Counted from the stretch's first letter, positions 31,781 to 42,019 are shown. The stretch: DNA of 64,000 nucleotides from Pseudomonas furukawaii (GCF_002355475.1 NZ_AP014862.1:5518001-5582000); one strand, 5' to 3'. Numbers and translations are program-made. Notes: generated by a model from the sequence alone, not told the origin.

Positions 31781-31803
31781 CCCCTCTCCCCATGGGAGAG
31801 GGG
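31781..31803. repeat. CCCTCTCCC-type palindrome, copy 3
   Basis: Perfect 10-base stem (31781-31790 with 31794-31803), three-base loop, 64 bases ahead of the urtB start. Together with copy 2 it may reduce read-through so that the binding protein is made in excess of the permease. Confidence 0.8.
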
Positions 31804-31867
31804 GCGGGGGTGAGGGCGGTGTCAGCCGGCACAGACCTCTCCTCGCGCCATGAACCAGGACCGCCCA

Positions 31868-33436
31868 ATGTCGACAGCCCTCTACCGAATCCTCCTCGCC
31901 CTGGCCCTGCTGCTGCCCCTGGCGGCCCGGGCCGGCGACGCCAACGACTTCGCCGCCGCCAACCCGGCGCAGCAGGCGAAGCTGCTGGAACGCTGGGCCG
32001 CCGAGCCCGACGCCGCGCGCCAGCCCCTGCTGGACGCCCTGCAGCAGGGCCGCTTCGCCATCGACGCGAAGCAGGCCTTCATCGAACGGGACGGCGCCTT
32101 CGTTGCCGCCGAAGGTGATGCCGCGCCCATCGGCACGCCGAAGAAGCTGCGCCTGAACAACCGCCTGCGCGGCCTGCTGATCACCGCCCAGGCCGGCCAT
32201 CAGTTGCTCGCCCCTGACGCCACCCTGCGACTGGCGGGCGCGCGCCAGCTGCAGAAGAGCGCCAAGCCCGCACAACTGGCCCTGCTCAACGCCCGCGTGG
32301 TGGTCGAGGAAGACGGCGCCGTGCGCGATGCCCTGTCCCTGGCCCTGGCCAACCTGCAACTGGTCGACCCCGACCCGGCGGTGCGCCTGAACGCCGTGCG
32401 CCTGCTGGGGGAAACCGGCGACCCGCTGGCCCGCACCCGCCTCGAAGCCCTGCTGGACCCCGCAGTGGAAACCGATACCGCCGTGCGCACCGCCGCCGAG
32501 ACCAGCCTGGCCCAGGTCAAGCGCCGGCTGCTGCTGGGCGAACTCCTCGGCCAGGCCTTCAGCGGCCTGTCCCTGGGCTCCATCCTGTTGCTGGCCGCCC
32601 TTGGCCTGGCCATCACCTTCGGCCTCCTCGGCGTGATCAACATGGCCCACGGCGAAATGCTCATGCTCGGCGCCTACACCACCTACGTGGTGCAGCTCGC
32701 CTTCCAGCGCCTGGCCCCCGACCTGCTCGCCCTCTACCCGCTGGTGGCCCTGCCGGTGGCCTTCTGCGTCACCGCCGCCATCGGCATGGCCCTGGAGCGC
32801 ACGGTGATCCGCCACCTCTACGGCCGCCCGCTGGAAACCCTGCTGGCCACCTGGGGCATCAGCCTGATCCTGATCCAGCTGGTGCGGGTGGTGTTCGGCG
32901 CGCAGAACGTCGAGGTGGCCAACCCGGCCTGGCTGTCCGGCGGCATCCAGGTGCTGCCCAACCTGGTCCTGCCCTGGAACCGCATCGTCATCATCGGCTT
33001 CGCCCTGTTCGTGGTGGCCCTGACCTGGTTGCTGCTGAACCGCACGCGCCTGGGCCTCAACGTCCGCGCCGTCACCCAGAACCGCAACATGGCCGCCTGC
33101 TGCGGCGTGCCCACCGGCCGGGTGGACATGCTCGCCTTCGGCCTCGGCTCCGGCATCGCCGGGCTCGGCGGCGTGGCCCTGTCCCAGGTCGGCAACGTCG
33201 GCCCGGACCTGGGCCAGGGCTACATCATCGACTCCTTCCTGGTGGTGGTGCTCGGTGGCGTCGGCCAACTGGCCGGCAGCGTCATGGCCGCCTTCGGCCT
33301 GGGCGTGGCCAACAAGATCCTGGAACCTTCGATCGGCGCCGTGCTGGGCAAGATCCTCATCCTCGCGCTGATCATTCTCTTCATCCAGAAGCGGCCCCAG
33401 GGCCTCTTCGCCCTGAAAGGACGGGTGATCGACTGA
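31868..33436 (+). CDS. urtB: urea ABC transporter, permease UrtB
   Basis: UrtB is one of two LivH/LivM-type permeases. The 522-residue protein is much longer than LivH because a signal peptide and a soluble, probably periplasmic helical domain with HEAT-like repeats (about residues 25-225) precede the membrane part (about 230-520, eight or so helices, including 'GLLGVINMAHGEMLMLGAY'). This extension is normal for UrtB. ATG 31868 is preceded by AGGA at good spacing; the ATG at 31850 has no ribosome site. Its stop overlaps the urtC start by one base. Confidence 0.93.
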   Translation: MSTALYRILLALALLLPLAARAGDANDFAAANPAQQAKLLERWAAEPDAARQPLLDALQQGRFAIDAKQAFIERDGAFVAAEGDAAPIGTPKKLRLNNRLRGLLITAQAGHQLLAPDATLRLAGARQLQKSAKPAQLALLNARVVVEEDGAVRDALSLALANLQLVDPDPAVRLNAVRLLGETGDPLARTRLEALLDPAVETDTAVRTAAETSLAQVKRRLLLGELLGQAFSGLSLGSILLLAALGLAITFGLLGVINMAHGEMLMLGAYTTYVVQLAFQRLAPDLLALYPLVALPVAFCVTAAIGMALERTVIRHLYGRPLETLLATWGISLILIQLVRVVFGAQNVEVANPAWLSGGIQVLPNLVLPWNRIVIIGFALFVVALTWLLLNRTRLGLNVRAVTQNRNMAACCGVPTGRVDMLAFGLGSGIAGLGGVALSQVGNVGPDLGQGYIIDSFLVVVLGGVGQLAGSVMAAFGLGVANKILEPSIGAVLGKILILALIILFIQKRPQGLFALKGRVID

Positions 33437-34511
33437 TGAACCAGCCACTGACCCTCACCGCCGCACAGAAGGCCGGCCCCAGAGTCACCCTGGGCGTCGG
33501 CGCGCTGGTGCTCGCCGTGCTCATCGCCCTGCCGCTGCTGCACCTGCTGCCGGCGGACAGCCCCTTCCAGGTCTCGGCCTACACCCTGACCCTGGTGGGC
33601 AAGATCCTCTGCTACGCCATCGTCGCCCTGGCCCTGGACCTGGTCTGGGGCTACGCCGGGCTGCTGTCCCTCGGCCACGGGCTGTTCTTCGCCCTCGGCG
33701 GCTACGCCATGGGCATGTACCTGATGCGCCAGAGCGCCGGCGACGGCCTGCCGGCCTTCATGAGCTTCCTCGCCTGGACCGAACTGCCCTGGTACTGGGC
33801 CGGCACCCAGCACTTCCTCTGGGCCCTGGGCCTGGTGGTGCTGGCCCCCGGCCTGCTGGCGCTGGTGTTCGGCTTCTTCGCCTTCCGCTCGCGGATCAAG
33901 GGCGTCTACTTCTCGATCATGACCCAGGCCCTGACCTTCGCCGGCATGCTGCTGTTCTTCCGCAACGAGACCGGCTTCGGCGGCAACAACGGTTTCACCG
34001 ACTTCAAGCGCATCCTCGGCTTCGACATCACCGCCCCCGGCACCCGCGCCCTGCTCTTCCTCGCCACCGTCGCCCTGCTGGTGGGCAGCCTGCTGCTGGG
34101 CTGGCGCCTGGCCCGGAGCAAGTTCGGCCGGGTGCTCACCGCCCTGCGCGACGCCGAGAACCGCCTGATGTTCTGCGGCTACGACCCGCGCGGCTACAAG
34201 CTGTTCATCTGGGTGCTGTCGGCGGTGCTCTGCGGCCTGGCCGGCGCGCTCTACGTGCCCCAGGTGGGCATCATCAACCCCAGCGAGATGTCCCCCACCA
34301 ACTCCATCGAGGCCGCCGTCTGGGTGGCCCTGGGCGGGCGCGGCTCGCTCATCGGTCCGCTGCTGGGCGCGGGCCTGGTGAACGGCATGAAGAGCTGGTT
34401 CACCGTGGCCTTCCCCGAGTACTGGCTGTTCTTCCTCGGCGCCCTGTTCATCCTCGTCACCCTCTACCTGCCCAGGGGCGTGATCGGCCTGCTGAAGAAG
34501 GAGGGCAAGTG

Positions 34512-34512
<1 letters not shown>
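33436..34512 (+). CDS. urtC: urea ABC transporter, permease UrtC
   Basis: The second permease subunit, 358 residues, LivM-like, with about nine membrane helices and the family segments 'LDLVWGYAGLLSLGHGLFFALGGY' (interrupted here by residue ~75) and 'NNGFTDFKRILGF'. It pairs with UrtB to form the urea pore in the inner membrane. Start and stop overlap its neighbours by one base each, so the urtBCD genes are translationally coupled. Confidence 0.94.
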
Positions 34513-35366
<854 letters not shown>

Positions 35367-35372
35367 ACAGAA

Positions 35373-35433
35373 CGGTGCGCACGGCGCACCCTACCCGGCA
35401 CGGCGTCACTCGTAGGGTGCGCCGCGCGCACCG
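35373..35433. repeat. 22-base inverted repeat between urtD and urtE
   Basis: Arms 35373-35394 and 35412-35433 are inverted copies with one mismatch (CGGTGCGCACGGCGCACCC / GGGTGCGCCGCGCGCACCG cores) and a 17-base loop. The element ends 31 bases before urtE and splits an otherwise tightly packed operon. The 'GTAGGGTGCGCCGCGCGCACC' wording is, from memory, common between genes in Pseudomonas. Confidence 0.75.
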
Positions 35434-35464
35434 AATCGCACCGCAAGGCAACAAGGACATCGAC

Positions 35465-36163
35465 ATGCTCAAAGTCGACCAGCTCCACCAGTACTACGGC
35501 GGCAGCCATATCCTCCGGGGCCTCTCCTTCGAGGCGCGGATCGGCGAGGTCACCTGCCTGCTCGGGCGCAACGGCGTGGGCAAGACCACCCTGCTGAAGT
35601 GCCTCATGGGCCTGGTCCCGGCCAGGGAAGGCGCGGTGAACTGGGAGGGCCGCGCCATCACCGGCTTCAAACCGCACCAGCGGGTCCACGCCGGCATCGC
35701 CTACGTGCCCCAGGGGCGCGAGATCTTCGGGCGGCTCAGCGTGGAAGAGAACCTGCTGATGGGCCTCTCCCGCTTTCCCGCCAGCCAGGCCAAGGCGGTG
35801 CCCGAATCCATCTACGAACTCTTCCCCGTGCTGCGGGAAATGAAGCACCGCCGGGGCGGCGACCTTTCCGGCGGCCAGCAGCAGCAACTGGCCATCGGCC
35901 GCGCCCTGGCCAGCCAGCCGCGCCTCTTGATCCTCGACGAGCCCACCGAAGGCATCCAGCCCTCGGTGATCAAGGAGATCGGCGCGGTGATCCGCAAACT
36001 GGCCGAGCGCGGCGACATGGCCATCCTGCTGGTGGAGCAGTTCTACGACTTCGCCGCCGAACTGGCCGACCAGTACCTGGTGATGAGCCGGGGCGAGATC
36101 ATCCAGCAGGGACGCGGCGCCACCATGGAAGCCGACGGCGTGCGGGGACTGGTGGCCATCTGA
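35465..36163 (+). CDS. urtE: urea ABC transporter, ATPase UrtE
   Basis: A LivF-type ATPase of 232 residues with Walker A 'GRNGVGKTT', signature '[14 protein letters not shown]' and Walker B '[13 protein letters not shown]', the Gly-Ile-Gln-Pro ending being typical of UrtE. It completes the UrtABCDE importer with UrtD as partner ATPase. The ATG at 35465 follows GCAACAAGGACAT. The ureD promoter lies 30 bases after its stop. Confidence 0.94.
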   Translation: MLKVDQLHQYYGGSHILRGLSFEARIGEVTCLLGRNGVGKTTLLKCLMGLVPAREGAVNWEGRAITGFKPHQRVHAGIAYVPQGREIFGRLSVEENLLMGLSRFPASQAKAVPESIYELFPVLREMKHRRGGDLSGGQQQQLAIGRALASQPRLLILDEPTEGIQPSVIKEIGAVIRKLAERGDMAILLVEQFYDFAAELADQYLVMSRGEIIQQGRGATMEADGVRGLVAI

Positions 36164-36192
36164 AGCGGGCCGCCTTGCACCGAATGGGTTCG

Positions 36193-36208
36193 GGGCACGC
36201 CTCTTGCT
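36193..36208 (+). promoter_or_regulatory. sigma-54 promoter of ureD
   Basis: GGGCACGCCTCTTGCT matches the sigma-54 consensus except for the first base, with exactly 10 bases between GG and GC. Transcription would begin near 36218, 31 bases before the ureD ATG, and read ureD-ureA-GNAT-ureB-ureC. Confidence 0.7.
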
Positions 36209-36248
36209 TGCCCACTCGGTCAACTATTCCGAGAAACGCCACCGCACC

Positions 36249-37082
36249 ATGAACCTGCCTGCCGCCCTGTTCACGCCGAGCTGGCCCGCCGAATTGGAGC
36301 TGGCCTACGCTCGCCAGGGCGATCGCACCATTCCGGTGCATCGCCGCCACCTCGGCCCCCTGAGGGTGCAGAAGCACCTCCATGCCGAAGGCCCGGAGGT
36401 CTGCCAGCACATCATCGTCCACCCGCCCGGCGGCATCGCCGGTGGCGACCGGCTGGACATCCGCGCCCGCGCCGGCGAAGCCAGCTGGGTCCAGCTCACC
36501 AGCCCCGGCGCCGCCAAGTGGTACCGCGCCAGCGCCCCGGCGCATCAGGCCATTCACCTGGACATCCGGCCCGGCGCCACCCTGGAGTGGCTGCCCCAGG
36601 AGACCATCCTCTACGACGGCGCCCAGGCCGAACTGCACACCCGCATCGACCTGCACGGCGACGCCCGGCTGTTCCACTGGGACATAGTCGCCCTCGGCCG
36701 CCCCGCCGCCGGCGAGCGCTTCGCCAGTGGCCACTTCCAGGCGCGACTGGACATCCGCCGCGATGACGCGCTGATCTGGCACGAGCGCCAGCGCATCATC
36801 GGCGGCGACGGCCTGCTCGATTCGCCCATCGGACTGGCCGGCGCCCCGGTGTTCGCCACCCTGATCGCCACCGGCGAAATCGACCCCGAGCTGCTGGAGC
36901 GCTGCCGCGAGCGGTCCTGCCAGGGTCGCGGCGACCTCACCCAACTGCCCGGCCTGGTGCTGGCCCGCTGCCTGGCCCCCGAGGCCCTGCAGGCCCGCGC
37001 CTGGCTCATCGAACTCTGGCGCCTGTTGCGCCCTGCCTTGCTCGGCCGCGAGGCCAAGCCCCCGAGAATCTGGAGTACCTGA
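36249..37082 (+). CDS. ureD: urease accessory protein UreD
   Basis: UreD is the scaffold through which UreF and UreG load nickel into urease. The 277-residue protein shows '[14 protein letters not shown]', '[12 protein letters not shown]' and '[14 protein letters not shown]', the conserved UreD/UreH segments. The ATG at 36249 is favoured because it fits the family length; an earlier in-frame codon at 36204 would start before the predicted transcription start. ureA begins one base after its stop. Confidence 0.95.
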   Translation: MNLPAALFTPSWPAELELAYARQGDRTIPVHRRHLGPLRVQKHLHAEGPEVCQHIIVHPPGGIAGGDRLDIRARAGEASWVQLTSPGAAKWYRASAPAHQAIHLDIRPGATLEWLPQETILYDGAQAELHTRIDLHGDARLFHWDIVALGRPAAGERFASGHFQARLDIRRDDALIWHERQRIIGGDGLLDSPIGLAGAPVFATLIATGEIDPELLERCRERSCQGRGDLTQLPGLVLARCLAPEALQARAWLIELWRLLRPALLGREAKPPRIWST

Positions 37083-37083
37083 G

Positions 37084-37386
37084 ATGGATTTGTCGCCCCG
37101 CGAGAAAGACAAGCTGCTGATCTTCACCGCCGGCCTGGTGGCCGAGCGCCGCCTGGCCCGTGGCCTGAAGCTCAACTACCCGGAAGCCATGGCGTTCATT
37201 TCCGCCGCCCTGCTGGAGGGTGCCCGCGACGGCCGGACCGTGGCCGAGCTGATGCATTTCGGCACCACCCTGCTGACCCGCGACCAGGTGATGGAAGGCG
37301 TGCCGGAGATGATCCCGGAGATCCAGATCGAAGCCACCTTCCCCGACGGCACCAAGTTAGTAACCGTCCACCAACCCATCGCCTGA
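37084..37386 (+). CDS. ureA: urease gamma subunit
   Basis: The 100-residue gamma subunit has the standard '[16 protein letters not shown]' start, '[14 protein letters not shown]' and the C-terminal '[13 protein letters not shown]'. It forms the (UreABC)3 holoenzyme with UreB and UreC. A repeat-rich 155-base gap separates it from the GNAT gene that interrupts the subunit genes. Confidence 0.97.
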   Translation: MDLSPREKDKLLIFTAGLVAERRLARGLKLNYPEAMAFISAALLEGARDGRTVAELMHFGTTLLTRDQVMEGVPEMIPEIQIEATFPDGTKLVTVHQPIA

Positions 37387-37527
37387 GGAAGTCGTCCCAT
37401 GCCTACTGCGCTTGCCCACGCTGCGTTGCAAGTCGCCTCGGATTGCTCATTGACAGGCGTCAACTCCGCATCCTCGTCGACTTGCGCCTTGCCTGAGCTG
37501 CGCTCGCTACGGCCTTGAACGACTTCC
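37387..37527. repeat. 141-base element with nested inverted repeats
   Basis: GGAAGTCGT (37387-37395) is mirrored by ACGACTTCC (37519-37527), and inside them GCAAGTCG (37428-37435) by CGACTTGC (37478-37485). The element starts at the last base region of ureA and ends 14 bases before the GNAT start. Its 'GCGTTGCAAGTCGCC' and 'GACTTGCGCCTTGCC' arms resemble a dispersed intergenic element of Pseudomonas (from memory). Confidence 0.6.
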
Positions 37528-37541
37528 TGGAGACCTGAAAA

Positions 37542-38036
37542 ATGATCATTCGTGATGCAGGAGAGACCGACCTGCCCGGCATCCTCGCCATCTACAACGA
37601 CGCCGTGGAACACACCACGGCGATCTGGAACGAAACCCGGGTGGATCTCGCCAACCGCCGCGACTGGCTGGCCGAGCGCACCGCCGCCGGCTTCCCGGTG
37701 CTGGTGGCGCTGAACGACGCCGGTGAGGTTCTCGGCTACGCCAGCTACGGCACCTGGCGCAGCATCGAAGGCTTCCGCCACACCGTCGAGCACTCGGTGT
37801 ACGTGCGTGGCGACCAGCGCGGCCAGGGCCTGGGACCCGCCCTGATGCAGGCGCTGATCCAGCGCGCCCGCGCCGCCGGCCTGCACGTGATGGTGGCGGC
37901 CATCGAAGCGGAGAACGCCGCCTCCATCCGCCTGCACCAGCGCCTCGGCTTCGTCACCACCGGGCAGATGCCCCAGGTGGGGCGCAAGTTCGGCCGCTGG
38001 CTGGACCTGACCTTCATGCAACTGATCCTGGAGTGA
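37542..38036 (+). CDS. GNAT N-acetyltransferase (phosphinothricin/methionine sulfoximine type)
   Basis: The 164-residue protein matches the PAT/MddA branch of GNAT enzymes: start '[20 protein letters not shown]', acetyl-CoA-binding '[15 protein letters not shown]' and '[17 protein letters not shown]'. Relatives acetylate L-methionine sulfoximine, methionine sulfone or phosphinothricin, which are glutamine synthetase inhibitors. The gene lies between ureA and ureB, five bases ahead of ureB, as PA4866 does in P. aeruginosa, so it is co-transcribed with urease. The native substrate here is inferred. Confidence 0.87.
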   Translation: MIIRDAGETDLPGILAIYNDAVEHTTAIWNETRVDLANRRDWLAERTAAGFPVLVALNDAGEVLGYASYGTWRSIEGFRHTVEHSVYVRGDQRGQGLGPALMQALIQRARAAGLHVMVAAIEAENAASIRLHQRLGFVTTGQMPQVGRKFGRWLDLTFMQLILE

Positions 38037-38040
38037 TCCC

Positions 38041-38346
38041 ATGATTCCCGGCGAATACCAGATCCAGGACGGCGAGATCGAACTCAACGCCGGCCGCCGC
38101 ACCCTGACCCTTTCCGTGGCCAACACCGGCGACCGGCCGATCCAGGTCGGCTCGCACTACCACTTCTTCGAGACCAACGACGCCCTGGCCTTCGACCGCG
38201 CCGCGGCCCGGGGCATGCGCCTGAACATTCCCGCCGGCACCGCCGTGCGCTTCGAGCCCGGCCAGAGCCGCGAGGTGGAGCTGGTGGACCTGGCCGGCGC
38301 CCGCCGCGTATTCGGCTTCGCCGGACGGGTGATGGGCGACCTCTGA
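38041..38346 (+). CDS. ureB: urease beta subunit
   Basis: The 101-residue beta subunit begins '[19 protein letters not shown]' and contains '[18 protein letters not shown]' and '[17 protein letters not shown]', all standard. It starts five bases after the GNAT stop and is separated from ureC by a palindromic repeat. Confidence 0.97.
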   Translation: MIPGEYQIQDGEIELNAGRRTLTLSVANTGDRPIQVGSHYHFFETNDALAFDRAAARGMRLNIPAGTAVRFEPGQSREVELVDLAGARRVFGFAGRVMGDL

Positions 38347-38364
38347 TCACCCTAGAAACGCATT

Positions 38365-38444
38365 CGTAGGATGGGTAGAGCAACGCGAAACCCATCAGCC
38401 AACAATCGATGGGTTACGCCACTGCGTGGCTAACCCATCCTACG
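38365..38444. repeat. GTAGGATGGGT palindrome between ureB and ureC
   Basis: CGTAGGATGGGT (38365-38376) and ACCCATCCTACG (38433-38444) are perfect 12-base inverted arms, with an internal second pair of ACCCATC/GATGGGT copies, ending 13 bases before the ureC ATG. In RNA the far arm would lie next to the ureC ribosome-binding site (GGACAGGAACC). Confidence 0.75.
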
Positions 38445-38457
38445 GACAGGAACCAGC

Positions 38458-40158
<1,701 letters not shown>

Positions 40159-40182
40159 AGCCCTCGCCGCCGCAGGGGAGCC

Positions 40183-40203
40183 CCCTCTCCCTCCGGGAGA
40201 GGG
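40183..40203. repeat. CCCTCTCCC-type palindrome, copy 4
   Basis: Perfect 9-base stem (40183-40191 with 40195-40203), three-base loop, 24 bases after the ureC stop. It probably serves as end structure of the ure transcript. Confidence 0.75.
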
Positions 40204-40266
40204 ATGCCGGAACGGTGGCGGCGCTATGCTAGGATTCCGCAGTCCAGCCAGGCTCAGGAGGTCGCC

Positions 40267-40503
40267 ATGCCCCGCTACCATTCCCCCCTGCCCGACGAAC
40301 TGCTCAAGCTCTCTCCGGCCGAACGTATCCAGTTGGCCGAAGACCTCTGGGAAAGCGTTGCCGCCCACCCCGAGAGCATGCCGCCGCTCACCGAGGATGA
40401 AGGCCGCGAAATCGACCGTCGCCTGGCCGAACATCAGGCAACCCCGGAGACCGCCGTCGACTGGACGGACGTGCGCAAGAAACTGTGGGCGAGGCTTGAG
40501 TGA
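40267..40503 (+). CDS. antitoxin, putative addiction-module component family
   Basis: The 78-residue protein contains 'LSPAERIQLAEDLWESV' and 'LDRRLAEH'-like spacing ('IDRRLAEHQATPE') with the C-terminal 'WTDVRKKLWARL', the pattern of the TIGR02574 antitoxins that pair with RelE/ParE toxins. ATG 40267 is preceded by AGGAGG. It overlaps the toxin start by four bases (GTGA), which marks a type II toxin-antitoxin operon and translational coupling. Confidence 0.85.
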   Translation: MPRYHSPLPDELLKLSPAERIQLAEDLWESVAAHPESMPPLTEDEGREIDRRLAEHQATPETAVDWTDVRKKLWARLE

Positions 40504-40775
40504 AGATCCGGTTCCGGCAGGAGGCCGAACTGGAACTGCAGGACGCATTGGCCTGGTACGAACACTGCGCCGCCGGCCTGGGCGGCCGATTCCTCGAAGC
40601 CCTCGATGACTGCCTGGACAGAATCGTCCGATTTCCCCAGGCCTACCCATTGGTCCGTGGCCAAGCCAGACGGGCGTTGCTCCAGCAGTTTCCCTACAGC
40701 CTGGTCTTCCTGATCGAGGCGGATGGCATCCTGATCATCTCCTGCCGCCATTTCCGACAAAGGTCTCCCCAATAA
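40500..40775 (+). CDS. type II toxin, RelE/ParE family
   Basis: The 91-residue protein has the ParE-like plan: 'FRQEAELELQDALAWYE', 'RFLEALDDCLDRIVRFPQAYP' near the middle and the C-terminal strand 'YSLVFLIEADGILIISCRH'. ParE members poison gyrase while RelE members cut mRNA; the Arg/Lys set of ribonucleases is not obvious, so ParE-type is the better guess. It starts with GTG inside the antitoxin stop and appears intact. Confidence 0.85.
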   Translation: MKIRFRQEAELELQDALAWYEHCAAGLGGRFLEALDDCLDRIVRFPQAYPLVRGQARRALLQQFPYSLVFLIEADGILIISCRHFRQRSPQ

Positions 40776-41120
40776 CGCTCCCGCCGCAGGGTGCCGTTAT
40801 CCGAAGGGCAACGCACCTTGCGGCACCACTGCCGCCTCGCTACAGTCCGCCCCGTCACGGTCAATCCCGTGACCGGGTTTGACGGCCCAGTCCAGTAGGC
40901 GCGATTGCGCCCACCAGCGCATGCGAACGCTCTTCGAGCGATTGCAGGCCTTGGTACAGCCGTAGCATTTACACGGCACGCTCTATGGCAGATCGCGCAG
41001 GGAGATCCTCGTGGTCTGCCGGTCCCTACTGCCGGTCCGTCAACCCTGCGTGGTCTGCCACCCATTCGATTGACGGCGAATGGCGGCAGCTCCTGACAAC
41101 CTTCAGTAGGAGCTACACCC
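40776..41120 (+). other. 345-base repetitive, probably structured leader of the BRO-N gene
   Basis: No gene is seen here. The region holds hairpins GTCACGG/CCGTGAC (40854-40860, 40867-40873) and GGCGC/GCGCC (40898-40902, 40907-40911), an 11-base direct repeat CGTGGTCTGCC at 41010-41020 and 41049-41059, and GCCGGTCC twice (41018-41025, 41031-41038). A GGCAGA at 40987-40992 can pair with either TCTGCC, so two alternative folds are possible. It ends at a good AGGAGCT ribosome site for the BRO-N gene. Confidence 0.5.
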
Positions 41121-41624
41121 ATGAACAAAGACGTTCGCACGCCCCTCGTTTTCCTCCGCTACCAACGCCCGCTGCGCGCCCTGATGATCGACGGCCAGCC
41201 CTGGTTCGCCGCCCACGATGTGGGCTGCCTGATCGGGCGTCGCGTGGAGCAACTCGCCGAGTACCGTCTGGATGCCGACCTGAAGCGGCGCGAATGGTTG
41301 TCGACCCAGACCGGCGAGGCGCAGACCTGGCTGATCAGCGATGCGGCGCTCTTCTCGCTGCTCCAGCACTTCCGCCACCCGGAACACCCGAGCCTGCGCC
41401 GCTGGCTGGTGCGGGAGGTGATACCCACGCTGCGGGACTCGGTGAACGAGCACCCACAAGCGCCCCGCCGCCAGCTGCTGCGCTGGGTCGACACGGACCT
41501 CTCCACCCTGCACTGGCAGGACGATATCTGGGTGCGCTTCGTGGATGTGCCCTGCCTGATGCCGATGGACACGCAACCGGCCAGACGAAGCGGCGTGCTC
41601 CGCCGCCTGCTGGATAACCTCTAG
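41121..41624 (+). CDS. BRO-N domain protein
   Basis: The 167-residue protein has a BRO-N (phage antirepressor/baculovirus BRO) domain over about residues 18-115: 'MIDGQPWFAAHDVGCLIG' and 'LISDAALFSLLQHF' followed by 'LRRWLVREVIPTLR'. The remaining ~50 residues are unlike any domain I recognise. BRO-N domains bind DNA; most occur in phages, but no other phage gene is near, so this is a stand-alone chromosomal copy. AGGAG lies eight bases before the ATG, and a 10-base hairpin follows the gene. Confidence 0.82.
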   Translation: MNKDVRTPLVFLRYQRPLRALMIDGQPWFAAHDVGCLIGRRVEQLAEYRLDADLKRREWLSTQTGEAQTWLISDAALFSLLQHFRHPEHPSLRRWLVREVIPTLRDSVNEHPQAPRRQLLRWVDTDLSTLHWQDDIWVRFVDVPCLMPMDTQPARRSGVLRRLLDNL

Positions 41625-41632
41625 CCACCCGC

Positions 41633-41660
41633 CCCGTCCGGCGGCCTGCTGCCGGACGGG
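41633..41660 (+). terminator. hairpin after the BRO-N gene
   Basis: CCCGTCCGGC (41633-41642) and GCCGGACGGG (41651-41660) form a perfect 10-base stem with an 8-base loop, nine bases after the stop. Only TT follows, so termination strength is uncertain. Confidence 0.65.
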
Positions 41661-41716
41661 TTGAATGCGACCTTAATCAAGACCAAAATACGGCACTAAA
41701 TTCAGGAGCCAGACTC

Positions 41717-41962
41717 ATGCAGAACGTTCTCGCCGATGTCGCTGTCAGCGTTTCCGAACTCAAGAAGAACCCCTCGGCCGTGGTTTCTGGTGCCAAAGGT
41801 GCTCCGGTCGCGGTACTCAATCACAACAGGGTGATGGCCTACATGGTTCCAGCCGAGACCTTCGAGGCACTGCTGGATCATCTCGATGATCAGGCGTTGG
41901 CGGAAATCGTCCGCAGCCGCAGCCATGAAAAGGGAGTGAAAGTCAGCCTCGATGACCTATGA
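41717..41962 (+). CDS. Phd/YefM-family antitoxin
   Basis: The 81-residue protein shows the Phd/StbD pattern 'VSVSELKKNPSAVVSGAKG', 'PVAVLNHNRVMAYMVPAE' and 'FEALLDHLDD', a DNA-binding N-terminus with a C-terminal toxin-neutralising tail. CAGGAG precedes the ATG. The toxin frame that should follow overlaps its end but is cut after 14 codons, so this is now an orphan antitoxin. It might still repress its own promoter or neutralise a related toxin elsewhere. Confidence 0.85.
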   Translation: MQNVLADVAVSVSELKKNPSAVVSGAKGAPVAVLNHNRVMAYMVPAETFEALLDHLDDQALAEIVRSRSHEKGVKVSLDDL

Positions 41963-41996
41963 ACTGGAGTTCCTGCCTTCAGCGCTCAAGGAATGA
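41952..41996 (+). pseudogene. remnant of a RelE/StbE-family toxin gene
   Basis: From the ATG at 41952, overlapping the antitoxin by 11 bases, the frame reads 'MTYELEFLPSALKE' and then stops. This is the usual N-terminus of RelE/StbE toxins, which continue with Trp-x-Lys-Leu and about 70 more residues. The rest is absent: the following bases are the 3' end of the DksA-like gene on the other strand. Either a deletion removed the toxin body or the codon TGG became TGA and decay followed. Confidence 0.75.
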
Positions 41997-42019
41997 ACGT
42001 GCCAGCCCCGCCTCCACGA

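Noticed and set aside
36174-36192. Half-symmetric TGCACC-N5-GGTTCG as an NtrC site before ureD
   Set aside because: It nearly touches the -24 element, whereas NtrC sites normally lie about 100 bases upstream, and one half is poor.
40981-41617. Open frame beginning in the BRO-N leader and running across the BRO-N gene in another frame
   Set aside because: The downstream part is Pro/Ala/Arg-rich shadow sequence; a very short leader peptide at 40985 cannot be excluded but has no visible ribosome site.
41121-41624. BRO-N gene as a sign of a prophage
   Set aside because: No integrase, structural, lysis or attachment sequence is seen on either side; the neighbours are ordinary chromosomal genes and small toxin-antitoxin genes.
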